Of a DNA stretch of 40,498 nt, positions 10,680 to 19,896 are shown piece by piece. The translations under genes and the position numbers were made by a program. Source of the DNA: Stenotrophomonas geniculata ATCC 19374 = JCM 13324 (GTDB lineage: Bacteria; Pseudomonadota; Gammaproteobacteria; Xanthomonadales; Xanthomonadaceae); assembly GCF_001431625.1 (NCBI RefSeq), contig NZ_LLXT01000145.1:1-40498 (forward strand), given 5' to 3'. Every line of letters begins with the position of its first letter. Position 1 is the stretch's first letter. The notes beneath the pieces are model-generated. The model searched no databases, had not been told where the DNA came from, and was given only the letters and a program-made list of their open reading frames with translations.

Positions 10680-11171
10680 TTACCGTTTCGGCATCCGCAC
10701 CAGGCGGGTACCGCTGGCGCGGTCATGCCAGGTCAGGCGTTCGCGATCGACCCACGCCCACCAGAATCCCAGTCCACCCAGCAGCAGGGACAGCGTGCCC
10801 ACGGCGAAGCGCAGCCACAGCTGGCTGCGCCGCAGCGGCGCGCCATCGCTGGCGTGCAGTTTCAGCCGCCACGGCCGCATGCCCAGCGTCTGCCCGCCGC
10901 GGCGCCAGCTTGCCGTCGCGTACCACCCCGTGATCGCCCAGCACACCGCCCACAGCAGCCACTGCCAGGCACTGAACGGCGCGATGTTCTCGCGCTGGGC
11001 ATGGCCGCTGACGGTGTAGGCAAGGGTGAACAGGGTGCCGGCCAGCATCCACAGCGCCAGCACCGGCAGCGCGTCGTAGACCATCGCCAGCGCGCGCCAT
11101 AGCAGCAATGCGCGCGGGCGGGGCAGCTCTGTAGCGGCCGCAGGGGCCGTATCAATGACGGGGCGGGACAT
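10680..11171 (-). CDS. RDD family membrane protein
   Basis: Predicted 163-aa inner-membrane protein. The RDD family signature is visible as an [16 protein letters not shown] helix (RDD often appears as R..A...D), a second helix with [30 protein letters not shown] (the conserved G.T.GM...R), and a last helix ending [19 protein letters not shown], in which TWHDR..GT is very typical. RDD proteins have been linked to ion transport in some bacteria but most have no known role. The start at 11171 ([10 protein letters not shown]) precedes a short Ala/Pro-rich cytoplasmic lead. It diverges from xerD. Confidence 0.88.
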   Translation of the reverse strand: MSRPVIDTAPAAATELPRPRALLLWRALAMVYDALPVLALWMLAGTLFTLAYTVSGHAQRENIAPFSAWQWLLWAVCWAITGWYATASWRRGGQTLGMRPWRLKLHASDGAPLRRSQLWLRFAVGTLSLLLGGLGFWWAWVDRERLTWHDRASGTRLVRMPKR

Positions 11172-11227
11172 GCGCCGAGCATACGCAATGCTGGCCGCAT
11201 CCGCAGTGGCCCTCGTATCCTGCACGC

Positions 11228-12205
11228 ATGGCCTCTGTTTCCACCCCCGCCGAACGCCGCCAGCTGGTGCAGCAACTGCCCGAGCTGCGCGCCGATGACA
11301 GCGTGCGCATCCAGCGCTTCCTCGATGCGATCTGGGCCGAGAACGGCCTGGCCCGCGCCACCCTCGACAGCTACCGGCGCGACCTGGAAGGGCTGGCACG
11401 CTGGATGGACGGGCGCGATGGTGGCCTGGCCGGCATCGAGCGTCCCGGCCTGTTCGACTATCTGGCTTGGCGTACCCGCCACGGCTGGTCACCGCGCAGC
11501 AATGCGCGGTTGCTGTCGGCGCTGCGGGCGTTCTTCGCCGATGGCGTGCGCCGCGGCGAACGCAGCGAGGATCCCAGCGCGCTGCTGGATCCGCCCAAGC
11601 TGCCACGATTGCTGCCCAAGGCGCTGGCCGAGAGCCAGATCGACGCGCTGTTGGCAGCACCGGATGTCGACAGCCCGCTGGGCCTGCGCGATCGGGCCAT
11701 GCTGGAGCTGATGTATGCCGCCGGCCTGCGCGTGAGCGAGCTGGTGCTGCTGCCCGCCACCGCGGTCAACCTGCGCCAGGGCGTGCTGCGGGTGACCGGC
11801 AAGCGCAGCAAGGAACGGCTGGTGCCGCTGGGTGAGGAGTCGCAGCACTGGCTGGAGCGTTACCTGCAGCAGTCGCGCCCGCTGCTGGTCGGCAAGGGCA
11901 AGGTGCACGCGTTGGCAGACGGGCAGACACCGTTGTTCGTCGAGCCGACGCTGCATGCGCTGACCCGCCAGGCGTTCTGGCATCTGGTCAAGCGCCACGC
12001 CCAGGTGGCCGGCATCGATCCGGCGCGGATCAGCCCGCATGGCTTGCGGCACAGCTTTGCCACGCATCTGCTCAACCGCGGTGCCGACCTGCGCGCGCTG
12101 CAGATGCTGCTCGGCCACAGCTCGCTGTCGACCACCCAGATCTACACCCTGGTGGCCCGCGAACACCTGCAGAAGCTGCACGCACGCCACCATCCGCGCG
12201 GCTGA
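11228..12205 (+). CDS. xerD: Tyrosine recombinase XerD
   Basis: Site-specific recombinase of 325 aa that with XerC resolves chromosome dimers at dif during FtsK-driven segregation. It has an N-terminal SAM-like DNA-binding domain ([26 protein letters not shown]) and a C-terminal catalytic domain with R168 (AAGLRVSEL), the lysine loop [24 protein letters not shown] and the nucleophile Y306 (TTQIYT). The [23 protein letters not shown] text and the dsbC neighbour favour XerD over XerC. The N-terminus is about 20 residues longer than in E. coli; a GTG start just before IQRFLDAIW is an alternative. No nearby dif-like site was noticed. Confidence 0.93.
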   Translation: MASVSTPAERRQLVQQLPELRADDSVRIQRFLDAIWAENGLARATLDSYRRDLEGLARWMDGRDGGLAGIERPGLFDYLAWRTRHGWSPRSNARLLSALRAFFADGVRRGERSEDPSALLDPPKLPRLLPKALAESQIDALLAAPDVDSPLGLRDRAMLELMYAAGLRVSELVLLPATAVNLRQGVLRVTGKRSKERLVPLGEESQHWLERYLQQSRPLLVGKGKVHALADGQTPLFVEPTLHALTRQAFWHLVKRHAQVAGIDPARISPHGLRHSFATHLLNRGADLRALQMLLGHSSLSTTQIYTLVAREHLQKLHARHHPRG

Positions 12206-12305
12206 GCGCAGGCCTGAACCCCGGCCTCAAGCGTCGGGCGGTGTCGCGGCCCGGTCGCGGCAGCTGTGTCAGAATCCGGGGTCTTCTTCTGCCGCGGACC
12301 GCTCC

Positions 12306-13091
12306 ATGCTCCGATTTGCCATCGCCGCCGTGTTCGGTGCGCTCAGCCTGACCGCCTGCGCCCAGCCGGCCCCGCCAGCTGCCAAGGCACCCGCCACCGC
12401 TGCGGCCAAGGCCAGCCCGGCCGCCAACGCGTCGGCCGATCAGGCCGTGCGCGCCGCGCTGACCGCGCTGAACCCCGGTTTCCAGGTGGACTACATCGGT
12501 GCTGCACCGTTCCCCGGCTTCCGTGAGGTCGTCGTGTCCGGCCAGCTGCTGTACGTGTCCGATGATGGCCGCTACCTGTTCCAGTCGCAGCCCTACGACA
12601 CCCGCGCCAAGGGCCCGGCCAACAGCGAAGGCCTGCTCGGCTACCGCCGCGATCTGCTGGCCAAGGCCAACCATGGCGACCGCATCGTGTTCGCCGCGCC
12701 GAATGCCAAGTACACCATCAGCGTGTTCACCGACATCGAGTGTGGCTACTGCCGCAAGCTGCACCAGGACATCGCCGAGCTCAACCGCAACGGCATCACC
12801 GTCGAGTACCTGGCGTTCCCGCGCATGGGGCTGGGCAGCAAGGACTACACCGACATGATCTCGGTCTGGTGTGCAGCGGATCGCCGCCAGGCGCTGACCA
12901 ATGCCAAGCGCGGTGGCAATGTGCCGGCCAAGAACTGCACCAACCCGGTGGCGATGCAGTACGCACTGGGCCAGCAGCTGGGCGTGAACGGGACGCCGGC
13001 GATCTTCGCGCCGGACGGTACCCAGCTGGGCGGTTACCTGCCGCCGGCGCAGCTGCGCGCGGCGCTGGAAAAGCTGTCGGCCAAGCGCTGA
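12306..13091 (+). CDS. dsbC: DsbC-like disulfide isomerase, predicted lipoprotein
   Basis: Thioredoxin-fold protein of 261 aa that probably corrects wrong disulfides in secreted proteins. It has an N-terminal DsbC dimerisation domain (NPGFQVDYIGAAPFPGFREVVVSGQLLYVSDDGRYLFQ region) and a catalytic domain with C146-G-Y-C149 (DIECGYCRKLH) and a cis-proline loop (GVNGTPAIF). A second cysteine pair (WCAAD and KNCTN) matches the structural disulfide of DsbC. The N-terminus contains a lipobox, L15-T16-A17-C18 (LSLTACAQP), followed by an Ala/Pro/Lys linker, so it is predicted to be lipidated rather than soluble. It follows xerD by 100 bp, the same order as xerD-dsbC in E. coli. The substrates may include type II secreted enzymes. 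Confidence 0.92.
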   Translation: MLRFAIAAVFGALSLTACAQPAPPAAKAPATAAAKASPAANASADQAVRAALTALNPGFQVDYIGAAPFPGFREVVVSGQLLYVSDDGRYLFQSQPYDTRAKGPANSEGLLGYRRDLLAKANHGDRIVFAAPNAKYTISVFTDIECGYCRKLHQDIAELNRNGITVEYLAFPRMGLGSKDYTDMISVWCAADRRQALTNAKRGGNVPAKNCTNPVAMQYALGQQLGVNGTPAIFAPDGTQLGGYLPPAQLRAALEKLSAKR

Positions 13092-13111
13092 TCGCCGCCG
13101 ACCTTGTTTCT

Positions 13112-13170
13112 GTAGAGCCGAGCCCATGCTCGGCTGATGTTTCCGCAGCCGAGCATGGGCTCGGCTCTAC
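13112..13170. repeat. Paired inverted SMAG elements forming a long hairpin
   Basis: GTAG plus AGCCGAGC / GCTCGGCT at 13112-13135 and an exact inverted partner at 13147-13170 ending in CTAC. The two halves are perfectly complementary over 24 bases with an 11-base loop, so the transcript could fold as one long hairpin. It is 20 bp beyond the dsbC stop and just before an intrinsic terminator. Confidence 0.9.
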
Positions 13171-13179
13171 AGGTAGGAA

Positions 13180-13213
13180 GCCGGGGGCGCGCAGCACCCC
13201 CGGCTTTTTTCTT
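13180..13213 (+). terminator. Intrinsic terminator after dsbC
   Basis: An 8-bp GC stem GCCGGGGG / CCCCCGGC (13180-13187 and 13197-13204) with a 9-base loop is followed by TTTTTTCTT. It points along the plus strand and ends the xerD/dsbC transcript. The T-run reaches into the stop codon of the convergent chiA. Confidence 0.92.
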
Positions 13214-15311
13214 ACTTCAGGCCATCACTGACCGCCTTGGTCAGCGTGCCCTGTGCATCGTCACCACTGAACTCCCAGACGAACGCGCCGCCCAGGCCCT
13301 GGGTCTTCACGTAGCCCATCTTGCGGGTGATGTTGGCCGGGGTATCGAAGCTCCACAGCGTGCTGCCGTTGTAGATCCAGGTGGCACCGGCGGTGTTGTC
13401 GCTGTAGCCCGGCCACGCCAGGTTCTTCAGCACCTTCCAGTCTTCGATGCCGGCCTCGTAGGTACCCGGCGCGGCGCCGGTGGCGGTCTGGTACAGGCCG
13501 TTGTTGGCGTTGGCCACACCGGTCCAGCCGCGCCCGTAGTAGCCGATGCCCAGGTTGAGCTTGGCGGCGGGCACGCCTCGGCTGATGAAGGCCTCGATGG
13601 CGTCGTTGCTGTTGTACAGCTTCTGGTCGCCGGTGGACGGATCATTCGGCGAATCAAACAGCGCCGACTGGTGATTGGTCTTCGCATCCCACGCACCGTG
13701 GAAGTCGTAGGTCATCACGTTGATGTAGTCCAGGTACGGGTGGTACGCGGCCGGATCGGTGACGCGGATCTTGTCGATGCCGGCGCCCACCGCCACCGTC
13801 AGCAACAGGCCCGGACGCACCGCATCGAGCTGGCGGCGGAACTCGGCCATCAGTGCGGTGAAGTTGGCGTTGTCTTCCGGCTTGCCGCATTCGATGCCGC
13901 AGGCCACCGGGTATTCCCAGTCGATGTCGATGCCGTCGAACACGCCCAGCGCGGCACCGGCGCCACCGGCACCGTCGGTCACCGGCAGGTTGCCCTTGAT
14001 GTAGGCGTCGATGCACGAGGCAACGAAGGCCTGGCGGTTTTCCGGGCGCGCCGCGCTGGAGAAGCCGCGCGACCAGGTCCAGCCACCCAGCGAGATCAGC
14101 ACCTTCATGCCCGGGTACTTGGCCTTGAGCTGCTTGAGCTGGTTCCAGTTGCCGCGCAGCGGCTGGTCCCAGGTATCGGCGCTGCCGCTGACACTCTCGG
14201 CGGCACTGAAGGCCTTGGTGTAGTCGGCGAAGGCGTCGCCACCGGCACCGCTGTTCGGATCCGACGGCTGGGTGATGCCCACTTCGCAGCGGTTGTTGCG
14301 CACGTTGCCGAACGCGTAGTTGATGTGGGTCAGGCGTGCGGCCGAGCCGCTGCTGTCGATGTTCTTGACCCGGTAGTTGCGGCCGTAGATGCCCCACTGG
14401 GTGAAGTAGCCGATGACCCGCTTGCCGGTGGTGCCACCGTCACCGGCCAGCGTGGTGGCGCTGATCTCGGTGCCCTGTGCCGACGCATTGCCGGCGTTGT
14501 CGCGGGCGCGCACGCGGTAGCGGTAGGTGGTGGAGGCAGTCAGCCCGCCGTCGACATAGCTGGCACTGGACGGTGAACCGACCAGGCTGCCGTTGCGGTA
14601 CACGTCGTAGCCGGCCACGCCGCTGCCGCCGGTGTTGTCGGTGGACGGGTTCCAGCTGAGTGCGATGCTGTTGGCGGTGCGCGTACCGACCGCCAGCCCG
14701 CCCGGCACGCTCGGTGCGGTGGTATCGCCACCGGCGGCGTTGACGGTGATGGTGATGGTCGCGGTGCTGCTGGTGGCGTTGTTGTTGTCAGTGGCCACCG
14801 CGCGCAGGGTGTGGCTGCCGGCGCTGGCATTGGCCCAGCTGGCCGCGTACGGCGCACTGGTGGCCACGCCCAGCGTGCTGCCATCACGGAAGAACTCGAC
14901 CTTGGCGACGCTGCCGTCCGGATCACTGGCGTTGGCAGTCACGTTGACCGTGCTGCCGGCACTGAAGGTGGCGCCGTTGGCCGGCGAGGTCAGGCTGACC
15001 ACCGGCGGCTGGTTGGCGCCGCTGCCATCGCAGGCGCCGAGGTTGGTGTAGTAGGGCGCACCGGCCGGATGGTCCGGCGGCGCGTTCCAGATGTCCTGGT
15101 TCGCCCGATAGAGGACGCCTCCTTTCTGCAGGGTATCGCCGGCCCGGTAGATCTTGGCCTGGTCCCATTGGGCCACCCCGGCACAGCTGGCGGCCTGCGC
15201 CAGGCCGGGCAGGGCGGCGGCACCGGCGGCCAGGGCAGGCAGCCAGGCCAGGCGGTGGGGACGACAGCTTCGGGTCGAACGTTCGGCACTGCGCACAATC
15301 GGGTCGTACAT
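13212..15311 (-). CDS. chiA: Secreted GH18 chitinase
   Basis: Extracellular chitinase of 699 aa that hydrolyses chitin by retaining, substrate-assisted catalysis. Domains in order: a long basic signal peptide (about residues 1-40, cleavage after GLAQA); a CBM5/12 chitin-binding module (about 45-85, AQWDQAKIYRAGDTL and WNAPPDHPAG); a bacterial Ig-like domain (about 95-185, PPVVSLTSPANGATF); an FN3 domain (about 190-285, APSVPGGLAVGTRTANSI); and the GH18 catalytic barrel (about 295-699). The DxxDxDxE motif is intact (DGIDIDWE, catalytic E466), with the SLGGW strand and the late MTYDFHG and W segments. Start at 15311 with a GGAGA ribosome site. It is probably exported by Sec and then the Xps system encoded downstream. 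A NagR-like palindrome lies 140 bp upstream. Confidence 0.95.
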   Translation of the reverse strand: MYDPIVRSAERSTRSCRPHRLAWLPALAAGAAALPGLAQAASCAGVAQWDQAKIYRAGDTLQKGGVLYRANQDIWNAPPDHPAGAPYYTNLGACDGSGANQPPVVSLTSPANGATFSAGSTVNVTANASDPDGSVAKVEFFRDGSTLGVATSAPYAASWANASAGSHTLRAVATDNNNATSSTATITITVNAAGGDTTAPSVPGGLAVGTRTANSIALSWNPSTDNTGGSGVAGYDVYRNGSLVGSPSSASYVDGGLTASTTYRYRVRARDNAGNASAQGTEISATTLAGDGGTTGKRVIGYFTQWGIYGRNYRVKNIDSSGSAARLTHINYAFGNVRNNRCEVGITQPSDPNSGAGGDAFADYTKAFSAAESVSGSADTWDQPLRGNWNQLKQLKAKYPGMKVLISLGGWTWSRGFSSAARPENRQAFVASCIDAYIKGNLPVTDGAGGAGAALGVFDGIDIDWEYPVACGIECGKPEDNANFTALMAEFRRQLDAVRPGLLLTVAVGAGIDKIRVTDPAAYHPYLDYINVMTYDFHGAWDAKTNHQSALFDSPNDPSTGDQKLYNSNDAIEAFISRGVPAAKLNLGIGYYGRGWTGVANANNGLYQTATGAAPGTYEAGIEDWKVLKNLAWPGYSDNTAGATWIYNGSTLWSFDTPANITRKMGYVKTQGLGGAFVWEFSGDDAQGTLTKAVSDGLK

Positions 15312-15620
15312 GGGTAAGTCTCCGATCAAAGGGCGCGCGGGCCCCGATGGCGCCGCGCGTGACGCAGGTCCGGGCATCGCCCGGGAAGGCGACGGAGGGG
15401 CCGGACGGAGGTACCTGGGAGGCCGGGGAGAGAGTCCGGCGCCAGGTAGGGACAACGTTGTCATCAATCGTGTGGTCAATCCGTGAGCAAGCGCATGGTT
15501 CGGGGAATCGGGCGGAGAGCGCGCTGAGCGCGGTCGGCGGCCATCGGCGGTGCCCCTCGTGGTTGGTCGGCACGCGAATTCAAGGGTTTGGTCGGGCGGG
15601 CGTCCCCCGCCACCGGACCC
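15312..15620. other. chiA upstream region
   Basis: Gene-free stretch that forms the 5' region of the minus-strand chiA. It contains the NagR-like palindrome at 15448-15465 and, on the minus strand, a TTGACC hexamer (15473-15478) without a convincing -10. A degenerate GTGCC / GGCAC inverted repeat at 15550-15573 could be a decayed SMAG. No credible coding frame was seen. Confidence 0.6.
15448..15465. promoter_or_regulatory. Candidate NagR (LacI-family) operator upstream of chiA
   Basis: A perfect 12-bp palindrome GACAACGTTGTC (15451-15462) with partial outer bases. Against the Xanthomonas NagR box as I recall it (AATGACARCGYTGTCATT), 15 of 18 positions agree. LacI-type NagR represses GlcNAc and chitin utilisation genes, and the site lies upstream of a chitinase, so substrate-induced control is plausible. 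The palindrome is seen; the regulator is inferred. Confidence 0.65.
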
Positions 15621-15703
15621 ACCCCGCCATCCCACGGGAAGCCAGCTTTTGCTCTGGCCGTTGCCGTTGCCCTGGCCTCGGCGGGTGCCGGGCGCCGCCC
15701 GGC
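15621..15703 (+). repeat. Intergenic mosaic repeat, copy B (partial)
   Basis: Shares with copy A the block CCCCGCCATCCC followed by GGAAGCC and a GTTGCC hexanucleotide run, then ends in a perfect 7-bp hairpin GCCGGGC, loop GCC, GCCCGGC at 15687-15703. The hairpin corresponds in position and loop style to GCAGGGC-type hairpins in copies A and C. It lies upstream of purL, and a TACAAT -10-like hexamer follows at 15726-15731. Confidence 0.65.
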
Positions 15704-15725
15704 AGAGCCCTTCCCCCGCTTCCGG

Positions 15726-15731
15726 TACAAT
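15726..15731 (+). promoter_or_regulatory. Candidate -10 element for purL
   Basis: TACAAT 34 bp upstream of the chosen purL ATG, immediately after the repeat hairpin. No good -35 is seen at 16-18 bp, as the spacing falls on GC-rich hairpin DNA. Motif-only evidence. Confidence 0.4.
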
Positions 15732-15765
15732 GTCGGGCCCGTTTCCCAACTACGGTTCCCCGGAC

Positions 15766-18700
15766 ATGATGGTCCTCGAGGGCGCGCCCGCCCTGTCGCC
15801 GTTCCGCCGCGAACGTCTTGAATCCCGCCTGCAGTCCATCGCTCCCTCCCTGCGCATCAGCGGTGCCTGGCACGTCTACTTCGTGCAGCCCGAAGGCAGC
15901 GCCGCCCCCGACCTGACCACGCTGTGCCGCATCCTCGAAGCTGCGCCGCAGGCCGAGGCCCTGGCCGAAGGCGCGGTCAGCCGCATCGTGGTGCCGCGCC
16001 TGGGCACGCTGTCGCCGTGGTCGAGCAAGGCCACCGAGCTGGTCCGTGGTGCCGGGCAGCCGGTGAGCCGGGTCGAGCGCGGCCTGCGCATCGACGTGCA
16101 GGGCTGGCCGGCCGATGCCGCCGCCCAGCAGGCGCTGGTCAAGGCGCTGCACGACCCGATGACGCAGTCGGTGCTGGAGACCGTGGAGCAGGGCCAGGCG
16201 CTGTTCTCGGCGCCGGCCCGTGGCGAACTGGAACGCGTGCCGGTGGACCAGCTGGAGGCCGCCAACCAGCGCCTCGGCCTGGCCATGGCCCAGGACGAGA
16301 TCGACTACCTGCGCGAACGCTTCACCGCGCTGGGCCGGTCGCCGTCCGACGTGGAACTGATGATGTTCGCGCAGGCCAATTCCGAGCACTGCCGCCACAA
16401 GATCTTCAACGCCAGCTGGACCATCGACGGCCAGGAGCAGGACCGCTCGCTGTTCCGGATGATCAAGAACACCCACCAGCAGACCCCGCAGCACACGCTC
16501 AGCGCGTACAGCGACAATGCCGCGGTGATTGAAGGCCATCCGGCGTCGCGCTACCGCCCCGATCCGGCCAGTGGCGAATACCGCCGCGAAGCACAGGTGC
16601 CCAGCGCGTTCCAGATCAAGGTGGAAACGCACAACCACCCGACCGCGATCGCACCGTTCCCGGGCGCATCGACCGGCAACGGTGGCGAGATCCGCGACGA
16701 AGGCGCAACCGGCCGCGGCGGCAAGCCGAAGGCAGGCCTGTCCGGTTTCTCGGTCTCGCACCTGCGCATCCCGGAGCTGCCGCAGCCGTGGGAAGCACCG
16801 CGCGCGCTGAACCCGCGCATGGCGCCGGCGCTGGAAATCATGACTGACGGCCCGCTGGGCGGCGCTGCGTTCAACAACGAATTCGGCCGCCCGAACCTGC
16901 TCGGCTACTTCCGCAGCTTCGAGCTGCCGGAAGGCGCCGATCTGGTCCGCGCCTACGACAAGCCGATCATGCTGGCCGGTGGCCTCGGCGCGATCGATCG
17001 CGTACAGGTTGACAAGATCCCGCTGCAGGCCGGTGATGCGGTCATCGTGCTCGGTGGCCCGGCGATGCTGATCGGCCTGGGCGGCGGCGCCGCCAGTTCG
17101 GTGGCCTCCGGTGAAAGCGCCGAGGACCTGGACTTCGCCAGCGTGCAGCGCGACAACCCGGAAATGGAGCGTCGCTGCCAGGAGGTCATCGACCGCTGCG
17201 TGGCAATGGGTGCCAACAACCCGATCAAGTTCTTCCATGACGTCGGTGCAGGTGGCCTGTCCAATGCCATCCCCGAACTGCTGCACGACTCGAACGTCGG
17301 TGGTGTCATCGACCTGGGCAAGGTGCCCACCGATGACCCGTCGCTGTCGCCGATGCAGCTGTGGTGCAACGAATCGCAGGAACGCTACGTGCTCGGCGTG
17401 GCCCAGGAGCGCCTGGCCGAGTTCGCCGCGCTGTGCGCGCGCGAGCGCTGCCCGTTCGCTGCCGTTGGCGTGGCCACCGCTGAAGAGCACCTGGTGGTCG
17501 CCTACGGCGCCGTGCCGGGCCACACCCCGGCCGATGCGCCGATCGACCTGCCGATGGACGTGCTGTTCGGCAAGCCGCCGAAGATGCACCGCGACACCGC
17601 GCACCCGCCGGCACCGCGCTGGCCGGCGCTGAAGACCGGCGGCCTGGACCTGCAGGACGCCGGCCTGCGCGTGCTCGCGCACCCGACGGTCGCTTCGAAG
17701 AACTTCCTGGTCACCATCGGTGACCGCAGCGTCGGTGGCCTGACCGCGCGCGAACAGATGGTCGGCCCGTGGCAGCTGCCGGTGGCCGACGTGGCGATCA
17801 CCCTGGCCGACTTCGACGGCGTGGCCGGCGAAGCGATGTCGATCGGCGAGCGCACCCCGCTGGCCCTGCTCGATGCGGCTGCTTCGGCACGCATGGCGGT
17901 GGGCGAAGCGCTGACCAACCTGTGCGCGGCCCCGGTCGATGCGCTGGATGAGATCAAGCTGTCGGCGAACTGGATGGCCGCGGCAGGCCACCCCGGCGAA
18001 GACGCGCTGCTGTACGACGCGGTGAAGGCGGTGGGCATGGAACTGTGCCCGCAGCTGGACATCAGCATCCCGGTCGGCAAGGACTCGCTGTCGATGCAGG
18101 CGCAGTGGCACGACCAGGGCGAAGCGCACAAGAGCGTGTCGCCGGTGTCGCTGGTGATCTCGGCGTTCGCGCCGGTGGCCGACGTGCGCCAGCAGCTGAC
18201 CCCGCTGCTCGATCGTGATGTGGACAGCGAGCTGTGGTTGATCGGCCTCGGCGCCGGCAAGCAGCGCCTGGGCGGTTCGATCCTGGCGCAGGTGCATGCC
18301 GACCACGGCGACCTGCCGGCCTTCGCCGGCGCCGCACCGGACCTGGACGACCCGCAGCGCCTGCGTGGCTTCTTCGAGCTGATCCGCGATGCGCGCCAGG
18401 CCGGCCTGCTGCTGGCTTACCACGACCGCAGCGACGGCGGCGCCTTCGCCGCGCTGTGCGAAATGGCCTTCACCTCGCGGCTGGGCCTGGACATCACCCT
18501 CGATGCCTGGGGCGACGATCCGTTCCGCAGCCTGTTCAATGAAGAGCTGGGCGCGGTGGTGCAGATCGCCCGCGAAGACCGCGCCGCCTTTGCCGACCTG
18601 GTCGAGCGCCATGCACTGATCGAGTGTGCACAGCGCATCGCCAAGCCGACCACCGCACCGGTGGTGCGCGTGTCGCTGGCCGGCGAGAACCTGGCCGAAT

Positions 18701-19650
18701 GGCGCTGGGAAGCGCTGTTCGACGCCTGGTGGTCGGTCACCCACGCGATGCAGAAGCGCCGCGACAACCCGGCCAATGCCGATGCCGAGCGCGAGATCGC
18801 CCGTGCCTTCACTGCGCCGGGCCTGAAGCCCAAGCTCAGCTTCGACCTCAATGAAGATGTGGCCGCCCCGTTCATCAGCACCGGCGCGCGTCCGCGCGTG
18901 GCGGTACTGCGCGAGCAGGGCGTCAACGGCCAGATCGAAATGGCCAACGCCTTCGAACGTGCCGGCTTCCGCGCCTTCGACGTGCATATGAGCGACCTGA
19001 TCGAAGGCCGCGTGGCATTGCAGGACTTCACCGGCCTGGTCGCCTGCGGTGGCTTCAGCTACGGCGACGTGCTGGGTGCCGGCCGCGGCTGGGCCACCTC
19101 GATCCTGGAGCGCAGTGCGCTGCGTGATGCCTTTGCCGCGTTCTTCGCGCGCGAGGACAGCTTCGCGCTGGGCGTGTGCAACGGTTGCCAGATGATGAGC
19201 CAGCTCAAGGGCATCATTCCGGGGGCCGAGCACTGGCCGCAGTTCCGCCGCAACGCCAGTGAGCAGTTCGAAGCCCGTACCGCGCTGCTGGAAGTGGTGG
19301 AGTCGCCGTCGATCCTGCTGCGTGGCATGGCTGGTTCGCGCCTGCAGGTGGCGGTGGCGCATGGTGAAGGCCAGGCCGTGTTCGACAATGCCGTCGACCA
19401 GGCAGCCGCTCGCGTTTCGCTGCGCTACATCGATGGCAACGGCAACGTGGCCAGCCAGTACCCGCTGAACCCGAACGGTTCGCCGGACGGCATCACCGGC
19501 CTGACCAGCAGCGACGGCCGCGTCACCATCATGATGCCGCACCCGGAACGCACGCCGCGCGCGCTCAACATGAGCTGGGCGCCGGCCGAGTGGCAGGGTG
19601 ACTCGCCGTGGATGCGCATGTTCCGCAACGCGCGGGTATGGTGCGGCTGA
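15766..19650 (+). CDS. purL: Phosphoribosylformylglycinamidine synthase
   Basis: Large single-chain FGAM synthase of 1294 aa (E. coli 1295) for the fourth step of purine synthesis: FGAR + ATP + glutamine to FGAM. It has a PurS-like N-terminal domain ([15 protein letters not shown]), a FGAM-synthetase core with SEHCRHK near residue 210, [27 protein letters not shown], and the duplicated AIRS-like halves, then a class I glutaminase domain with nucleophile C1138 ([10 protein letters not shown]) and the His-Glu pair in PHPERTPRA. The start at 15766 ([14 protein letters not shown]) matches the family start; an ATG at 15730 would add 12 non-conserved residues. A strong terminator follows. Confidence 0.97.
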   Translation: MMVLEGAPALSPFRRERLESRLQSIAPSLRISGAWHVYFVQPEGSAAPDLTTLCRILEAAPQAEALAEGAVSRIVVPRLGTLSPWSSKATELVRGAGQPVSRVERGLRIDVQGWPADAAAQQALVKALHDPMTQSVLETVEQGQALFSAPARGELERVPVDQLEAANQRLGLAMAQDEIDYLRERFTALGRSPSDVELMMFAQANSEHCRHKIFNASWTIDGQEQDRSLFRMIKNTHQQTPQHTLSAYSDNAAVIEGHPASRYRPDPASGEYRREAQVPSAFQIKVETHNHPTAIAPFPGASTGNGGEIRDEGATGRGGKPKAGLSGFSVSHLRIPELPQPWEAPRALNPRMAPALEIMTDGPLGGAAFNNEFGRPNLLGYFRSFELPEGADLVRAYDKPIMLAGGLGAIDRVQVDKIPLQAGDAVIVLGGPAMLIGLGGGAASSVASGESAEDLDFASVQRDNPEMERRCQEVIDRCVAMGANNPIKFFHDVGAGGLSNAIPELLHDSNVGGVIDLGKVPTDDPSLSPMQLWCNESQERYVLGVAQERLAEFAALCARERCPFAAVGVATAEEHLVVAYGAVPGHTPADAPIDLPMDVLFGKPPKMHRDTAHPPAPRWPALKTGGLDLQDAGLRVLAHPTVASKNFLVTIGDRSVGGLTAREQMVGPWQLPVADVAITLADFDGVAGEAMSIGERTPLALLDAAASARMAVGEALTNLCAAPVDALDEIKLSANWMAAAGHPGEDALLYDAVKAVGMELCPQLDISIPVGKDSLSMQAQWHDQGEAHKSVSPVSLVISAFAPVADVRQQLTPLLDRDVDSELWLIGLGAGKQRLGGSILAQVHADHGDLPAFAGAAPDLDDPQRLRGFFELIRDARQAGLLLAYHDRSDGGAFAALCEMAFTSRLGLDITLDAWGDDPFRSLFNEELGAVVQIAREDRAAFADLVERHALIECAQRIAKPTTAPVVRVSLAGENLAEWRWEALFDAWWSVTHAMQKRRDNPANADAEREIARAFTAPGLKPKLSFDLNEDVAAPFISTGARPRVAVLREQGVNGQIEMANAFERAGFRAFDVHMSDLIEGRVALQDFTGLVACGGFSYGDVLGAGRGWATSILERSALRDAFAAFFAREDSFALGVCNGCQMMSQLKGIIPGAEHWPQFRRNASEQFEARTALLEVVESPSILLRGMAGSRLQVAVAHGEGQAVFDNAVDQAAARVSLRYIDGNGNVASQYPLNPNGSPDGITGLTSSDGRVTIMMPHPERTPRALNMSWAPAEWQGDSPWMRMFRNARVWCG

Positions 19651-19690
19651 TCGCAGCGTTCTGCGCAGGCCGCAATGCCGCTGCGTACGG

Positions 19691-19719
19691 AAAAACCCGC
19701 CGTTGATCGGCGGGTTTTT
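19691..19719 (+). terminator. Intrinsic terminator after purL
   Basis: The stem AAAAACCCGCCG / CGGCGGGTTTTT with a short TTGAT loop ends in a T-run and lies 41 bp after the purL stop. The A-run on the left arm makes it work on both strands in principle. It isolates purL from the adhesin gene downstream. Confidence 0.92.
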
Positions 19720-19825
19720 CTATGGGCGCGTGAAACTCCTGTCCCGACCGCTAGTTACATCGATTTTCATGCGGCGGAACTTCGTCACGCTTGCCTAACA
19801 AAACACTTTCATAAACAGGTGAAAG

Positions 19826-19841
19826 GGTGAACTGCTTCACG
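19826..19841. promoter_or_regulatory. Candidate Clp/CRP-family binding site
   Basis: GGTGA, six bases, TCACG: GTGA-N6-TCAC is the exact core of the CRP consensus TGTGA-N6-TCACA, with only the two outer bases differing. Its centre is about 69 bp upstream of the start expected from the -10 at 19891-19896, a spacing usual for class I activation. In Xanthomonadaceae the CRP-like protein Clp controls adhesion and exoenzymes and responds to cyclic di-GMP. Binding is inferred. Confidence 0.5.
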
Positions 19842-19867
19842 GCAATAGGATTTGTCGTGTCAAAGTC

Positions 19868-19896
19868 TTGACGATTTGGAAAGTTGCCGTTAACAC
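19868..19896 (+). promoter_or_regulatory. Candidate sigma70 promoter for the adhesin gene
   Basis: TTGACG (19868-19873), a 17-bp spacer and TAACAC (19891-19896). The -35 is a five-of-six match and the spacing is ideal; the -10 is weaker, which would suit an activated promoter. It implies a leader of about 185 nt. Confidence 0.5.

Noticed and set aside
15192..15311. Possible Tat signal in ChiA because of the Arg-rich N-terminus
   Set aside because: No RRxFLK-type twin arginine is present; the arginines are scattered before a normal Sec hydrophobic core.
15580..19542. Antisense open frame of about 1320 codons across purL
   Set aside because: Same GC-shadow effect; purL has full-length conservation and catalytic residues.
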